Origin: an uncultured Clostridia bacterium
GTDB taxonomy: Bacteria; Bacillota; Clostridia; Christensenellales; Borkfalkiaceae
Length of the DNA: 64,000 nt
Direction of reading: 5' to 3'
NCBI GenBank assembly: GCA_944327625.1
Contig: CALVHL010000006.1
Span: 1 to 64,000 of the forward strand
The position numbers and the translations under genes were made by a program. Each line of letters starts with the position of its first letter. Positions within the stretch are counted from its first letter, which is position 1. This document shows, in pieces, positions 18,115 through 27,802 of the stretch. Under the pieces are notes generated by a model. The model was given only the letters and a program-made list of their open reading frames with translations, did not search any database and had not been told where the DNA came from.

Positions 18115-18615
18115 ATGTTCAACATAGTTCTCGTAGAGCCCGAAATTCCGCAGAATACGGGCAATATTGCCCGCACCTGCGCCGCGACGGGCTGCACGCT
18201 GCATCTCGTAAAGCCGCTGGGCTTTGAAATAAGCGACAGGTACTTAAAGCGCGCGGGGCTGGACTACTGGCAGTACGTCGACGTCAGGATATGGGAAAAC
18301 ATCGACGAGCTGTTCGCCGCATATCCCGACGCGAAGTTCTATTTCTTCACCACCAAGGCGCACAAGGTCTATACTCAGCCGCGCTTTTCGGGCGGAGATT
18401 TCCTCGTGTTCGGCAAGGAGACGAGGGGGCTGCCCGAGGAACTGCTTATCAAGCATCCCGACGAATGCCTGCGCATACCCATGCTGGGCGAGCTGCGCTC
18501 TTTAAACCTCTCCAACTCGGTGGCGATAGCCGTCTACGAGGGGCTGCGGCAGGCAGATTTTGCGGGCTTCAACCTCGAAGGACACCTCCACCGCCTCGAT
18601 TGGGAGGATAAGTGA
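18115..18615 (+). CDS. trmL: tRNA (cytidine/uridine-34 2'-O)-methyltransferase TrmL
   Basis: 166 residues, a minimal SPOUT methyltransferase without an extra RNA-binding domain, the typical TrmL size. Signatures are 'NIVLVEPEIPQNTGNIARTCAA' at the N-terminus, 'FGKETRGLPEELL' in the knot region, and 'LNLSNSVAIAVYEGLRQ' at the C-terminus. It methylates the wobble-base ribose of leucine tRNAs using SAM. It has its own promoter. The rdgB promoter starts 23 bp after its stop. Confidence 0.93.
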   Translation: MFNIVLVEPEIPQNTGNIARTCAATGCTLHLVKPLGFEISDRYLKRAGLDYWQYVDVRIWENIDELFAAYPDAKFYFFTTKAHKVYTQPRFSGGDFLVFGKETRGLPEELLIKHPDECLRIPMLGELRSLNLSNSVAIAVYEGLRQADFAGFNLEGHLHRLDWEDK

Positions 18616-18637
18616 GAGGAAAAATTCAAGTCTGCCC

Positions 18638-18666
18638 TTTACTTTTGCGGCGGGATATAGTATAAT
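18638..18666 (+). promoter_or_regulatory. Promoter of rdgB, near-leaderless
   Basis: TTTACT 18638-18643, 17 bp, TATAAT 18661-18666. Predicted start ~18673; the ATG is at 18677 and no SD exists. Confidence 0.7.
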
Positions 18667-18676
18667 ATTAACGACT

Positions 18677-19252
18677 ATGAGAAAATTACCCGAAAAGATA
18701 GTCGTTGCGAGCGGCAACGCACACAAGATAGACGAAATAAAAAAGATTTTCACCGATTGCGAGCTTATATCCATGCGCGAGGCGGGCTTCGACGGGGATA
18801 TTGAGGAGACGGGCAAGACCTTCAGGGAAAACGCATACATCAAGGCGAAAGCCGTCTGCGACGCCCTCAAAACCGCCGTGCTGGCGGACGATTCGGGGCT
18901 GTGCGTCGACGCGCTGGGCGGTGCGCCGGGCGTATATTCGGCACGTTTTTCGGGCGGAAATTCCGCCGACAACAGGGCGCTTCTTTTAAAAAGGATGCAG
19001 GATATCCCCCAACGTACGGCTCAGTTCGCCTGCGCGGTGTGCCTTATGTTCCCCGACGGCGGCGCGCTTTTCGGCGAGGGATATACCAAGGGCAGAATAC
19101 TGTTCGAGGAAAAGGGCGAGGGCGGCTTCGGCTATGACAGCCTGTTCTTTTCCGACGACCTGAAAAAGTCGTTCGGCGAGGCGAGCGAGGCGGAGAAGAA
19201 CTCGGTCTCCCACCGCTTCCGCGCCCTCGAAGATCTGAGGAGCAAGCTGTGA
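18677..19252 (+). CDS. rdgB: XTP/dITP pyrophosphatase RdgB (HAM1)
   Basis: 191 residues, normal for the family. It begins 'KIVVASGNAHKIDEIKKIF' (the SGNxxK motif), followed by 'VLADDSGLCVDALGGAPGVYSARFSG' carrying the metal and base-recognition residues, and 'GGFGYDSLFF' near the C-terminus with the family's GYDP-like loop. It hydrolyses ITP, dITP and XTP to keep them out of nucleic acids. The ATG at 18677 is chosen because the homologous sequence starts there and a promoter lies just before it. It overlaps the next gene by 4 bp (GTGA). Confidence 0.93.
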   Translation: MRKLPEKIVVASGNAHKIDEIKKIFTDCELISMREAGFDGDIEETGKTFRENAYIKAKAVCDALKTAVLADDSGLCVDALGGAPGVYSARFSGGNSADNRALLLKRMQDIPQRTAQFACAVCLMFPDGGALFGEGYTKGRILFEEKGEGGFGYDSLFFSDDLKKSFGEASEAEKNSVSHRFRALEDLRSKL

Positions 19253-19734
19253 AGACCTTTATAGTCATTAGCGATACCCACGGGAATAAGGCGGCTATGG
19301 ACAAGATGGACGGGCTGTTTGCCGAATGCGACTATATCGTCCACCTCGGCGACACTTCGGGCGACGGCAGCGCGATTGCCCGCCGCTATCCCGACAAGAC
19401 CATACTTCTGAACGGCAACTGCGACATAATGCGCTGCGGCGAGAACGAAAAAATCATCGAAGTCGAGGGCGTAAAGATATTCGCCTGCCACGGCGACAGA
19501 TACGGCGTAAAACAGACATTCGACCGCATTGCCTATAAGGCGCGGGAAGAGGGCTGTCAGGCGGCTTTGTTCGGGCATACTCACCGTGCAACCGAGGAAA
19601 TCGTCGGCGGCGTGATGCTGTTCAACCCCGGCACGCTGTCGCGGTATTCGCATAAGTCTTACCTCTATCTCGTCGTCAACGAGGGAAAAATTACAGGCAA
19701 AATCGTCGATGCGGACGCTTTGATACAATCTTAA
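19249..19734 (+). CDS. YfcE/MJ0936-type metallophosphodiesterase
   Basis: 161 residues with the compact calcineurin-like fold. Metal-binding motifs are in order: 'ISDTHGN' (residues 6-12), 'HLGD' (~31), 'LNGNCD' (~53), 'CHGDRYG' and 'GHTHRA' (~115). These small enzymes hydrolyse phosphodiesters with Mn2+; the in vivo substrate is unknown. Start codon GTG overlaps the rdgB stop, and rdgB plus this gene form a widespread conserved pair. Confidence 0.88.
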   Translation: MKTFIVISDTHGNKAAMDKMDGLFAECDYIVHLGDTSGDGSAIARRYPDKTILLNGNCDIMRCGENEKIIEVEGVKIFACHGDRYGVKQTFDRIAYKAREEGCQAALFGHTHRATEEIVGGVMLFNPGTLSRYSHKSYLYLVVNEGKITGKIVDADALIQS

Positions 19735-19749
19735 ACCGAGAGGTCACCT

Positions 19750-20703
19750 ATGAAATTCAGGCACACCTTCCACGTATTCGTGGACAACTTCTCAACGACC
19801 TACAAACTCCTCCTCTATAAGCTCGTTCTGACGCTTATTACGGCGGGGCTGTGCTGCGCGATACTCATCCCTATGTTCGGCAATATCGTCGACACGCCGG
19901 AATACGTCTCGCTGCACGCGTCGCTCACCTCTATGTGGGAGGCGTTCATAAACTTCATACCCGACGAACTGCACAGGCAGGTAATAGAATTCAGAGAGGC
20001 GCTGGACGAGTTTATAAAAATGCTCGGCACGATGACCTCGACGTTTGTTCTGAGCGCCGTGCTTCTGGCGATCGTATACCTCATCAACCGCTTCCTGTCG
20101 GCGATAGGTACCTATACCGTCGGTTCGGTCGTCAACGACAAGATGGCGCTCCGCGCGCGCTCGTCCTTCCTCTATACGATGACCAAAAACCTCGGCAAGG
20201 CAAGCCTTTTCAGCGTCATATACGTGCCTATATGCTTCATATACGACGTGGTGTGCGTACTTATCTGCGCTCTCGTCGTCAGCATTTCGCCCATGCTCGT
20301 CAAGTTCTTCGCGTTCACCGCGCTGATGATAGTATTCTCCTCGCTCAAAAACACCTTCCTGTGCGACTGGCTGCCCGCCGTCGTACACGGCAAGATGAGC
20401 AACGGTGCGGCGATAGGCTATGCGCTCTCGCGGAACGGCAAGGATACGGCGTATATTTTCAGCAACCTGCTCATCATTCAGCTCATCATATTCGCCATGA
20501 ACGTGGCGGCGCTCGTTCTGACGTTCGGCGCGGGGTTGCTCATAACGCTCCCCGCCTCCTACCTCATTCTGACGATATTCCAGTTCGTCAACTATTACGA
20601 CGGCAACGGCATAAGATACTTCCTCGACGAGGACACGATAGTCGGTCCCGAACGCGAAAAACCTCTGACGAGGGAAGAATTCTTCAAAGGCGTCGACAAC
20701 TGA
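19750..20703 (+). CDS. Multipass membrane protein, unknown
   Basis: 317 residues. About six hydrophobic segments (near 22-45, 95-120, 150-178, 180-205, 240-270, 275-290). The N-terminus 'FRHTFHVFVDNFSTTYKLLLYKL' looks like an amphipathic lead-in. SD GAGG before ATG; 15 bp after the phosphodiesterase gene, so probably the last gene of the rdgB transcript. No family recognised. Confidence 0.75.
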   Translation: MKFRHTFHVFVDNFSTTYKLLLYKLVLTLITAGLCCAILIPMFGNIVDTPEYVSLHASLTSMWEAFINFIPDELHRQVIEFREALDEFIKMLGTMTSTFVLSAVLLAIVYLINRFLSAIGTYTVGSVVNDKMALRARSSFLYTMTKNLGKASLFSVIYVPICFIYDVVCVLICALVVSISPMLVKFFAFTALMIVFSSLKNTFLCDWLPAVVHGKMSNGAAIGYALSRNGKDTAYIFSNLLIIQLIIFAMNVAALVLTFGAGLLITLPASYLILTIFQFVNYYDGNGIRYFLDEDTIVGPEREKPLTREEFFKGVDN

Positions 20704-20750
20704 GCAAAAAAATAAGCAAAATAACGGCAAAAATAAAGACAAAAATTGCC

Positions 20751-20780
20751 TTTCCCCCTTTACAAAGGGGGATTTTTTTT
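20751..20780 (+). terminator. Terminator of the rdgB transcript
   Basis: TCCCCCTTT-AC-AAAGGGGGA hairpin at 20753-20772 followed by eight T residues. Confidence 0.88.
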
Positions 20781-20860
20781 ATATAATTATTTAGGACGAT
20801 ACGTCATAAAATATATTTGCGCAAGAATGTAATGGCTTGCAACGGTAAGGAGGATTAACG

Positions 20861-22591
20861 ATGGACTATAAAAAGGCTTATGAAAGCTGGCTTGCCGACA
20901 AAAGGCTGAACGACGAGGCAAGACAGGAACTTAACGCCATTGCCGCCGACGAGAAGGAGATTGAATACAGCTTCGGCGCCGAACTTGAATTCGGCACGGC
21001 GGGCATGAGAGGCATAATCGGCTACGGCACGAACAAGATGAACGTATACACCGTGTCGCGCGCCACCATGGGGCTGAGCGCATTCATCAAGGGGCTCGGT
21101 CAGGAAGCTATGGACAGGGGCGTAGTTATATCCTACGATACCCGTTTGAAGAGCGAAGTGTTCGCCCGCGCCGCCGCAGACGTGCTTGCCGCCAACGGCA
21201 TTAAGGCCTATGTCTTCTCCGACGTCCATCCCGTTCCCATGCTGTCGTTCGCTGTAAGAGACCTCGGCACTATCGCAGGAATTATGATAACCGCTTCGCA
21301 CAACCCCAAGCAGTACAACGGCTATAAGGTATACGGCGCGGACGGCGCTCAGATGAGCCCCGAGGACACCAAGGTCGTCGTAGACAGCATCGAGAAGATT
21401 ACCGACTATCTCTCCGCCCCCGTTCCCACGGCTGAACAGCGCAAGAAGTACATATCCGAAGTCCCCGCGAAAGTGGACAAGAACTATTATAAAGAGCTTA
21501 AAAAGCTCACCCTCTCCAAAAAGGCAGTCAAGGCCTGCGGCAAGGACCTCAAACTTGTATATACCCCCGTTCACGGCTCGGGATATGTTCCCGTTACGAC
21601 CATTCTCAAAAAGATCGGCATCAACGCGACGGTCGTCGAGGAACAGGTTGAAAAGGATCCCGAGTTCAGCACCGTCAAAGTGCCCAACCCCGAATATAAG
21701 GAAACGCTTACCATGGGCATCAAGCTCGCCGAAAAGATAGGCGCGACCGTCGTATTCGGCACCGATCCCGACAGCGACCGTCTGGGCGTTGCCGTCAAGA
21801 ACGACAAGGGCGAATTTGAAGCGCTTTCGGGCAATCAGGTGGGCATACTCCTCCTCGACTATATCCTCACCCGCCTCGAAGAAGACGGCGACCTGCCCAA
21901 GAATGCCGCCGTCGTAAAGTCGTTCGTAACGACGGGCATGGCTAAGCCCATCTGCCAGAAGTTCGGCGTAGAGCTCTTTGAAGTGCCCGTCGGCTTCAAG
22001 TTCATAGGCGAGAAGATCAAACTCTGGGAGAGAGACCACTCCCACACCTTCGTATTCGGCTTCGAGGAGAGCTGTGGCTATCTCCGCGGCACCCACGCAA
22101 GGGATAAGGACGCCGTCGTCGCTTCCATGCTCTGTGCCGAGATGGTATGCTACTATACCTACAAGGGCACGACGGTATTTGACAGACTGAACGAGATTTA
22201 CAAGAAATACGGCTATGTGCTCGACTGCAACGTATCCATACAGTATCAGGGACTTAACGCGATGAAGGAGATGAACGCCGTGGTCGACGCGCTCAAAGTC
22301 GCACCCGTCAAGAACTTCGACATCTACGAAGTTTCCTCGTTCAGAGATTATTCCAAGGACGAAAAGACCGACCTCGTCACGGGTGAAAAGTCGCCCATCG
22401 GCTCGCCCAAGACAAACTGCGTATATTACGAGCTCAAAAACGGCAGCTTCGTCTGCGTCCGTCCTTCGGGCACGGAACCCAAGCTCAAAATTTACTATTC
22501 GGTCAAGGCAAACAACAAGGCCGACGCAGAAGTTTCGCTCGGCAAGTTGAAGACCGCCGTCGAGGATATGCTTGCTAAGGCAAAGAAGTAA
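20861..22591 (+). CDS. Phosphoglucomutase/phosphomannomutase-family enzyme (PgcA-like)
   Basis: 576 residues, matching the long alpha-D-phosphohexomutases of Bacillota. The active-site Ser loop is 'IMITASHNPKQYNGYK', the metal loop 'FGTDPDSDRLGVAV', the sugar-binding loop 'FGFEESCGYL' and the phosphate-binding loop 'RPSGTEPKLK'. It interconverts glucose-6-P and glucose-1-P for glycan and nucleotide-sugar synthesis; mannose specificity cannot be excluded. A strong SD (AAGGAGG) and a following terminator show it is monocistronic. Confidence 0.93.
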   Translation: MDYKKAYESWLADKRLNDEARQELNAIAADEKEIEYSFGAELEFGTAGMRGIIGYGTNKMNVYTVSRATMGLSAFIKGLGQEAMDRGVVISYDTRLKSEVFARAAADVLAANGIKAYVFSDVHPVPMLSFAVRDLGTIAGIMITASHNPKQYNGYKVYGADGAQMSPEDTKVVVDSIEKITDYLSAPVPTAEQRKKYISEVPAKVDKNYYKELKKLTLSKKAVKACGKDLKLVYTPVHGSGYVPVTTILKKIGINATVVEEQVEKDPEFSTVKVPNPEYKETLTMGIKLAEKIGATVVFGTDPDSDRLGVAVKNDKGEFEALSGNQVGILLLDYILTRLEEDGDLPKNAAVVKSFVTTGMAKPICQKFGVELFEVPVGFKFIGEKIKLWERDHSHTFVFGFEESCGYLRGTHARDKDAVVASMLCAEMVCYYTYKGTTVFDRLNEIYKKYGYVLDCNVSIQYQGLNAMKEMNAVVDALKVAPVKNFDIYEVSSFRDYSKDEKTDLVTGEKSPIGSPKTNCVYYELKNGSFVCVRPSGTEPKLKIYYSVKANNKADAEVSLGKLKTAVEDMLAKAKK

Positions 22592-22618
22592 TTTAAAATA
22601 AAACTGAAATAAAGCTGT

Positions 22619-22654
22619 GCCGCCCCGCGCAATATTGCGCGGGGCGGCTTTTTT
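22619..22654 (+). terminator. Terminator of phosphoglucomutase gene
   Basis: GCCGCCCCGCGCAAT / ATTGCGCGGGGCGGC perfect hairpin (22619-22648) and a T6 tract. Confidence 0.93.
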
Positions 22655-22657
22655 CTA

Positions 22658-22694
22658 TAAAAATCGAGGGCGCGTGCCAGACGGCACGCGCCCT
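22658..22694 (-). terminator. Terminator of the ComEC-like gene
   Basis: GGGCGCGTGCC / GGCACGCGCCC hairpin (~22669-22694). On the minus strand it is followed by a U-run (the AAAAA at ~22659). Confidence 0.82.
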
Positions 22695-22742
22695 TAATTA
22701 TTGAATATTGTCCGCCGATATGTGCAGATTGAATATAGCCCG

Positions 22743-23999
22743 CTAATCTGTCCAGCCCGTGCGGTTTGCCTTGAACCACTCGGTATCTTTCAATTTGAGG
22801 GTATTGTTGCTGCACCACAGTTTGAGCTGATTTTCGTCCACATAGAAGACTATGTCGCCGTTCATCGGCTCATACCCCGCCGCATTGTCGCTGACCATAT
22901 TCGTCACATACACGCAGTCGGTGTACTTGCTCACCCTGTCAACAAACGCCTGCGAGGGGAATTGGTTTGCGGGGTTGTCGGTGTATTCGTCCGTGCCCGC
23001 GCAGCAGCAGACAACGACGTACTTGGGCTTTATGACGGACAGCAGACAGTCGTTGGACGACGTCGGGCTGCCGTGGTGTCCCGCCTTGAACAGCTCTACC
23101 TCGGGCAGTTCGTTGTATTCGACGAGGTATTCCTCCCCCTCCTTTTCGAGGTCGCCCGTAAAGAGATAGTTTGCGTATTCGTCCGTCGAGATCTCCTGTG
23201 TGAGCAGCATACATACCGAATAGTTATTCTCGTCCGAGGACTTGTGCTCGTAATAATAGTTGTAGAGAATATTCATCGATACGGTCTTGTCTTCGTCGAG
23301 GTAATAGGTCTTTGCCGCGCCGTCCGTTTCGTACCAGCACTGGCTTGCCGTATAGGTCGCCGCGCCGTTATCGCCGACGTATTCCACCGCGTCGAGGAAT
23401 TTGCGGTACAGCGTGGGGTTGCCCGCCTCCGTCGTTTCGCTCTTGTTGGAGCGGTCGAACCTTATTACCGTGCCTATCTCGTAGCTGTAAAGCACTCCGT
23501 CATACTTACCGCCCGAGGAAGTGCCGACGAGCGCGGCTATGTGGTCCTGATCGGCGTGGGTGGCAATGACGTATTCGAGTTTGCCGTCCGTGCAGTACTT
23601 ATCTATGTAGGCCTTGACCGTCTTGGAGCTCGACTGCGTCGAACCCGCGTCGATCAGCACTTCTGTATCGCCGCACTTGATGAGCGTACAGTCGCCAGCC
23701 TTGTCGTTTTCAAACCTGATGAAGTGAATGGACAGCCCCGAAGAAGTTATGTCTTCGAGCGCGCCCTCCGTAACCTCGGTATTGCCGCCCTCGGCATTGC
23801 CGTCGTCGGTCTTATCGTCGTCGGGGTTTTCGGCGGTTATAAGTCCGCCGAATACGTCGCATATTTTATCGAATGTGGCGGGGAAGAAGAAATACATTAT
23901 GAGCGCGGCGATTATGATGAGCAGCACTATCGTGACGAATACCGCCGCTATCCGCGCCCTGAACTTCTTTTTCGCCGCAGATGTCCTTTTCTTTGCCAT
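22743..23999 (-). CDS. Membrane-anchored ComEC-like metallo-beta-lactamase hydrolase
   Basis: 418 residues. Basic N-terminus then a signal anchor ('IAAVFVTIVLLIIIAALIMYFFF', ~16-38) and an acidic linker. The rest is an MBL fold: 'LIDAGS', 'THADQDHIAAL' (HxDxDH metal motif), 'YLFTGDLE' and 'FKAGHHGSPTSSND'. It matches the extracytoplasmic hydrolase half of ComEC/Rec2 without the channel domains, a common stand-alone protein in Clostridia, likely acting on nucleic acid or another phosphodiester outside the membrane. No SD is evident. It lies 46 bp after valS on the same strand, with a small GC hairpin between. Confidence 0.85.
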   Translation of the reverse strand: MAKKRTSAAKKKFRARIAAVFVTIVLLIIIAALIMYFFFPATFDKICDVFGGLITAENPDDDKTDDGNAEGGNTEVTEGALEDITSSGLSIHFIRFENDKAGDCTLIKCGDTEVLIDAGSTQSSSKTVKAYIDKYCTDGKLEYVIATHADQDHIAALVGTSSGGKYDGVLYSYEIGTVIRFDRSNKSETTEAGNPTLYRKFLDAVEYVGDNGAATYTASQCWYETDGAAKTYYLDEDKTVSMNILYNYYYEHKSSDENNYSVCMLLTQEISTDEYANYLFTGDLEKEGEEYLVEYNELPEVELFKAGHHGSPTSSNDCLLSVIKPKYVVVCCCAGTDEYTDNPANQFPSQAFVDRVSKYTDCVYVTNMVSDNAAGYEPMNGDIVFYVDENQLKLWCSNNTLKLKDTEWFKANRTGWTD

Positions 24000-24045
24000 A
24001 ATTATTATTTCGGTCGGCGCGGACGCGCCGACCTCTTTCCTTTAT

Positions 24046-26664
24046 TTAAAGATTTTCAAGCTGAGAGAGTATCTTATCCCTCATCTCTATGAATTTATTG
24101 AGTTTCTCGCGCTCGGCGTCGACCAGCTTTTTGGGCGCTTTCGAGATGAAGCCGTGGTTGTTGAGTTTGCCGTCGGCGCGCTTTATTTCGCCCATTACCC
24201 TGTCGAGTTCGGCATTGAGCCTTGCCCGCTCCTTTTCCGCGTCGACAAGTTCGCCCATGGGAATATACAGCGTACCTATCGAGGTGACCTTGGTTATGAG
24301 CTTTTCGCCCGCCTCCTCCTGCGAGGAGATGACCTTGACGCACTCCGCGCCGGCAAGCTTGCATATACATTCCGCATTGCTCTGAATGAGGCGCTTGGCG
24401 TCGGTGACGAGATAGACGTTGACCTTTTTGGAGGGTGCGCAGCCCGTCTCTACCTTGACCTCCCTCACCGCCTTGATTACTTCCATAACGCCCGCAAATG
24501 CGTTGGCTTCCTTCTTGTAGGCGAGTTTGGAATTATACCTCGGGAAGGGCGCAACCATTATCGAACCCTGCGTTCCGGGCAGGCTCTGATAGATTTCCTC
24601 GGTGATGAAGGGCACGAAGGGATGAAGCAGTCTGAGCGCGTTGTCGAGCACGAAATAGAGCACGCTGACCGCGCCGTCCTTTCTCGCCTCGTCGTCCGAC
24701 CAGAGCGCGGGCTTGGTGAGTTCGATATACCAGTCGCAGAAGTCCGACCACATGAAGTCGTACATTATCTGGCAGGCAATGCCGAGCTCGAACTTGTTGA
24801 GCATGAGCGTGACGTCGCGTATCGCCGATTGCAGGCGGGAGATTATCCACTTGTCCGCGGGCGTGAGCTTGACCTCGCTTACGGGCTTTATCGTCCTGCC
24901 CTGACAGTTCATTATGACGTAGCGGCTGGCGTTCCATACCTTGTTCATGAAGTTGCGGCACGCCTCTACCTTGCCGTCCGAATAGCGCGTGTCGTTGCCG
25001 GGTGCAACGCCCTGAAGGAGCGAGAACCTCAGACTGTCCGCGCCGTACTTGTCGATTACGACGAGCGGATCTACGCCGTTGCCCAGCGATTTGGACATCT
25101 TTCTGCCCTGTTCGTCCCTGACGAGACCGTGAATGAGCACGTCGCGGAAGGGCACTTTGCGCATGTGTTCGAGCCCCGAGAAGATCATTCTGGCAACCCA
25201 GAAGAATATTATGTCATAGCCCGTTACAAGCACGTCGGTGGGATAGAAATATTCGAGGTCGGAGGTGTCGTCAGGATAGCCGAGCGTCGAGAACGGCCAG
25301 AGCGCCGACGAGAACCACGTGTCGAGCACGTCTTCGTCCTGATAGATGTTCTTGCTTCCGCAGTCGGGGCAGCAGTCGGGATCGGTCTTGGAGCATATTA
25401 CCTTGCCGCAGTCGGGGCAATACCATACGGGTATTCTGTGTCCCCACCAGAGCTGTCTGGATATGCACCAGTCCTTGACGTTCTCCATCCAATTATAGTA
25501 TATTTTAGCAAACCTTTCGGGTACGAAGGTCGTCTTTTTGTCGTATACGGCGGCGATTGCGGGCTTTGCGAGCGGCTGCATCTTGACGAACCACTGCTTG
25601 GAAACTATCGGCTCGACCGAGGTGTGGCAGCGGTAGCAATGCCCGACGTTGTGCGCGTGCGGCTCGATTTTTACGAGATTGCCGAGCGCTTTAAGCTCCT
25701 CGACGACCGCCTTTCTGCACTCGTACCTGTCCATGCCGTTGTACTTGCCCGTAAGCTCATTCATCGTGCCGTCGTCGTTCATTACCTTTACGACGGGCAG
25801 ATTGTGCCTGAGCCCTACCTCGAAGTCGTTGGGATCGTGCGCGGGGGTGATCTTGACGCAGCCCGTACCGAAAGTCATGTCGGCGTGTTCGTCGGCGACG
25901 ACGGGAATGGGCTTGTTGATTATGGGCAGAATGACGTTCTTGCCGATATACGCCTTATACCTCTCGTCGGCGGGATTGACCGCGACGGCGGTATCGCCGA
26001 ACATGGTCTCCGGACGGGTAGTGGCGACGACCACGCCCTCGCTGTCGGAGCCTTCGAGGAAATATTTGAGGTGCCAGAAGTTAGACGCCTCCTCAGAATA
26101 TTCGACTTCCGCGTCGGAGAGCGCCGTCTTGCAGCAGGGGCACCAGTTGATTATTCTCGAACCGCGGTAGATCAGCCCCTTGTTGTAGAGGTTTACGAAT
26201 ACCTCCCTTACCGCCTTGGAGCACTTTTCGTCCATGGTGAACGCAAGGCGCGACCAGTCGCAGGACGAACCGAGTTTTTTGAGCTGTCCGATTATTCTGT
26301 TGCCGTACTTTTCCTTCCACGCCCACGCGTGTTCGAGGAACTGTTCGCGGGTAAGACTTTCCTTCTTTATGCCCTGCTTTGCAAGCTCTTCCACGACCTT
26401 GACTTCGGTGGCGATTGACGCATGGTCGGTGCCGGGCAGCCACAGCGCGCAATAGCCCTGCATGCGCTTGAAGCGGATAATCGTATCCTGCATGGTCTCG
26501 TCCATGGCGTGTCCCATGTGCAGCTGACCTGTTACGTTGGGGGGAGGCATCATTATGGTGAAGGGCACTTTATCGTCGTCCCTTACCGCCTTGAAATAGC
26601 CTTTTTCTTCCCAATCTCTGTAAATTCTTTCTTCAAAATCTTTGGGGTTATAGGTCTTTTCCAT
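24046..26664 (-). CDS. valS: Valine-tRNA ligase
   Basis: 872 residues, the usual ValRS size. Class I signatures are '[14 protein letters not shown]' (HIGH-type) near residue 40 and '[11 protein letters not shown]' (KMSKS) near 525. A Zn-ribbon-like insert '[21 protein letters not shown]' sits between, and a C-terminal coiled-coil arm begins '[20 protein letters not shown]'. The editing domain lies in the 200-350 region. The start is placed at ATG 26664 with SD AAGGTGAG; the TTG one codon earlier is unlikely. No T-box is visible in the ~140-bp upstream region. Divergent from an ABC importer. Confidence 0.96.
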   Translation of the reverse strand: MEKTYNPKDFEERIYRDWEEKGYFKAVRDDDKVPFTIMMPPPNVTGQLHMGHAMDETMQDTIIRFKRMQGYCALWLPGTDHASIATEVKVVEELAKQGIKKESLTREQFLEHAWAWKEKYGNRIIGQLKKLGSSCDWSRLAFTMDEKCSKAVREVFVNLYNKGLIYRGSRIINWCPCCKTALSDAEVEYSEEASNFWHLKYFLEGSDSEGVVVATTRPETMFGDTAVAVNPADERYKAYIGKNVILPIINKPIPVVADEHADMTFGTGCVKITPAHDPNDFEVGLRHNLPVVKVMNDDGTMNELTGKYNGMDRYECRKAVVEELKALGNLVKIEPHAHNVGHCYRCHTSVEPIVSKQWFVKMQPLAKPAIAAVYDKKTTFVPERFAKIYYNWMENVKDWCISRQLWWGHRIPVWYCPDCGKVICSKTDPDCCPDCGSKNIYQDEDVLDTWFSSALWPFSTLGYPDDTSDLEYFYPTDVLVTGYDIIFFWVARMIFSGLEHMRKVPFRDVLIHGLVRDEQGRKMSKSLGNGVDPLVVIDKYGADSLRFSLLQGVAPGNDTRYSDGKVEACRNFMNKVWNASRYVIMNCQGRTIKPVSEVKLTPADKWIISRLQSAIRDVTLMLNKFELGIACQIMYDFMWSDFCDWYIELTKPALWSDDEARKDGAVSVLYFVLDNALRLLHPFVPFITEEIYQSLPGTQGSIMVAPFPRYNSKLAYKKEANAFAGVMEVIKAVREVKVETGCAPSKKVNVYLVTDAKRLIQSNAECICKLAGAECVKVISSQEEAGEKLITKVTSIGTLYIPMGELVDAEKERARLNAELDRVMGEIKRADGKLNNHGFISKAPKKLVDAEREKLNKFIEMRDKILSQLENL

Positions 26665-26709
26665 CAATTCTCACCTTTCTGACTTTTTCTTGCGAGTTGT
26701 TCCGTTTAG

Positions 26710-26754
26710 TAATACGGTATTAGTATAAAACAATTGCGCCCCGATTGTCAATCG
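26710..26754 (-). promoter_or_regulatory. valS promoter with two palindromes
   Basis: Minus strand TTGACA (26751-26746), 18 bp, TATACT (26727-26722). CGATTG-T-CAATCG (26742-26754) covers the -35 box and TAATAC-G-GTATTA (26710-26722) covers the start region. Confidence 0.6.
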
Positions 26755-26806
26755 TAAGCGGCTAAGCATAAAATGTATTATTAAATTTTTTTGAGGAGAC
26801 AAAATC

Positions 26807-27802
26807 TTGAAAAGACATATACTCTGCTTGATTGTCGCGGCGGTGACGGCTATGTTTGTACCCTTCGCCTTTGCTTCCTGCGGCAAAAAGGACAATAAAG
26901 TGCGCATCAACGAGGTGACGCACTCGGTATTCTATGCGCCCCTGTATCTCGCCGACGCGATCGGATATTTCGAGGACGAGGGCATCGAGATAGAACTTAC
27001 CAACGGCGGCGGCGCAGACTCTACCATGGCTGCCGTGCTGTCGGGCTCTGCCGATATAGGCTTCTGCGGCCCCGAGGCGGCGATTTACGTCGTAATAGGC
27101 GGCTCGTCCGACAGCCCTAAGGTATTCGGCCAGCTCACCAAGCGCGACGGAAGCTTTCTCGTCGGGCGGAATGACGAGCCCGACTTTTCGTGGAGCGACC
27201 TCGAGGGCAAGGAAATACTTGCCGGCAGAAAGGGCGGCGTGCCCGCAATGACCTTTGAATACACCCTCGACAAGCTGGGCGTAAACGCGACGCTAAACTA
27301 TGACGTGGCGTTCAATATGATGACCTCGGCTTTCGAGAGCGGCATTGCCGACTACTGCACCATGTTCGAGCCCGTGGCAAGCGAATACGAGGCGGCGGGC
27401 AAGGGCTACGTCGTCGCGTCCGTCGGCGAGCAGTCGGGCGAAGTGCCCTACACCTGCTTTATGGCAAAGGAGAGCTATATCGACGCCAATCCCGACAAGA
27501 TCGAGGGGCTGCTGCGCGGCATAACCAAGGCGGTCAAGTACATCAACGAGCACGACGAGACGACCTGCGCGGAGCTCATCGCGCCCTATTTCGACGGCAC
27601 GAGCGTTGCCTCGCTTGCCACCTCGATAAAGAACTATAAGGCGATAGACGCGTGGGTGACGGATATGGCGATGAAGCCCGAGGCGCTTGACAACCTGCAA
27701 AACATAATGTCCAACAGCGGCGAACTCGCCCGCAAAGTAGACTTTGACGAGCTGGTCATAACCGACGTCGCACACGCCGTCTACGAGGAAGTCTACGCAT
27801 GA
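26807..27802 (+). CDS. ABC importer substrate-binding lipoprotein (NMT1/THI5-like)
   Basis: 331 residues; the start codon is TTG, supported by GAGGAG 8 nt upstream. The signal peptide ends in a lipobox-like 'FASC'. The mature protein has the NMT1/SsuA-type fold: 'VTHSVFYAPLYLADAIGYFEDEGIEIEL' at the start, 'GSADIGFCGPEAAIYV', and 'TMFEPVASEYEAAGKGYVVASVG'. It should capture a small organic ligand such as a thiamine precursor, a sulfonate or a related molecule outside the cell. It is followed by its ATPase (4-bp overlap) and permease. Confidence 0.88.
   Translation: MKRHILCLIVAAVTAMFVPFAFASCGKKDNKVRINEVTHSVFYAPLYLADAIGYFEDEGIEIELTNGGGADSTMAAVLSGSADIGFCGPEAAIYVVIGGSSDSPKVFGQLTKRDGSFLVGRNDEPDFSWSDLEGKEILAGRKGGVPAMTFEYTLDKLGVNATLNYDVAFNMMTSAFESGIADYCTMFEPVASEYEAAGKGYVVASVGEQSGEVPYTCFMAKESYIDANPDKIEGLLRGITKAVKYINEHDETTCAELIAPYFDGTSVASLATSIKNYKAIDAWVTDMAMKPEALDNLQNIMSNSGELARKVDFDELVITDVAHAVYEEVYA

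Noticed and set aside
23728-26418. Long + strand open frame (896 codons) opposite valS
   Set aside because: valS has all synthetase motifs on the minus strand; the mirror frame is a by-product of its codon bias. Similar mirror frames oppose the GerA, portal, capsid and ABC genes.
26665-26806. T-box leader for valS
   Set aside because: No specifier stem, AGGGUGG-type T-box sequence or terminator/antiterminator pair is visible; the leader is short.
26755-26806. Thiamine or other riboswitch before the ABC importer
   Set aside because: Only ~50 bp separate the valS -35 region from the TTG start, too short for a TPP riboswitch, and no CUGAGA core is seen.
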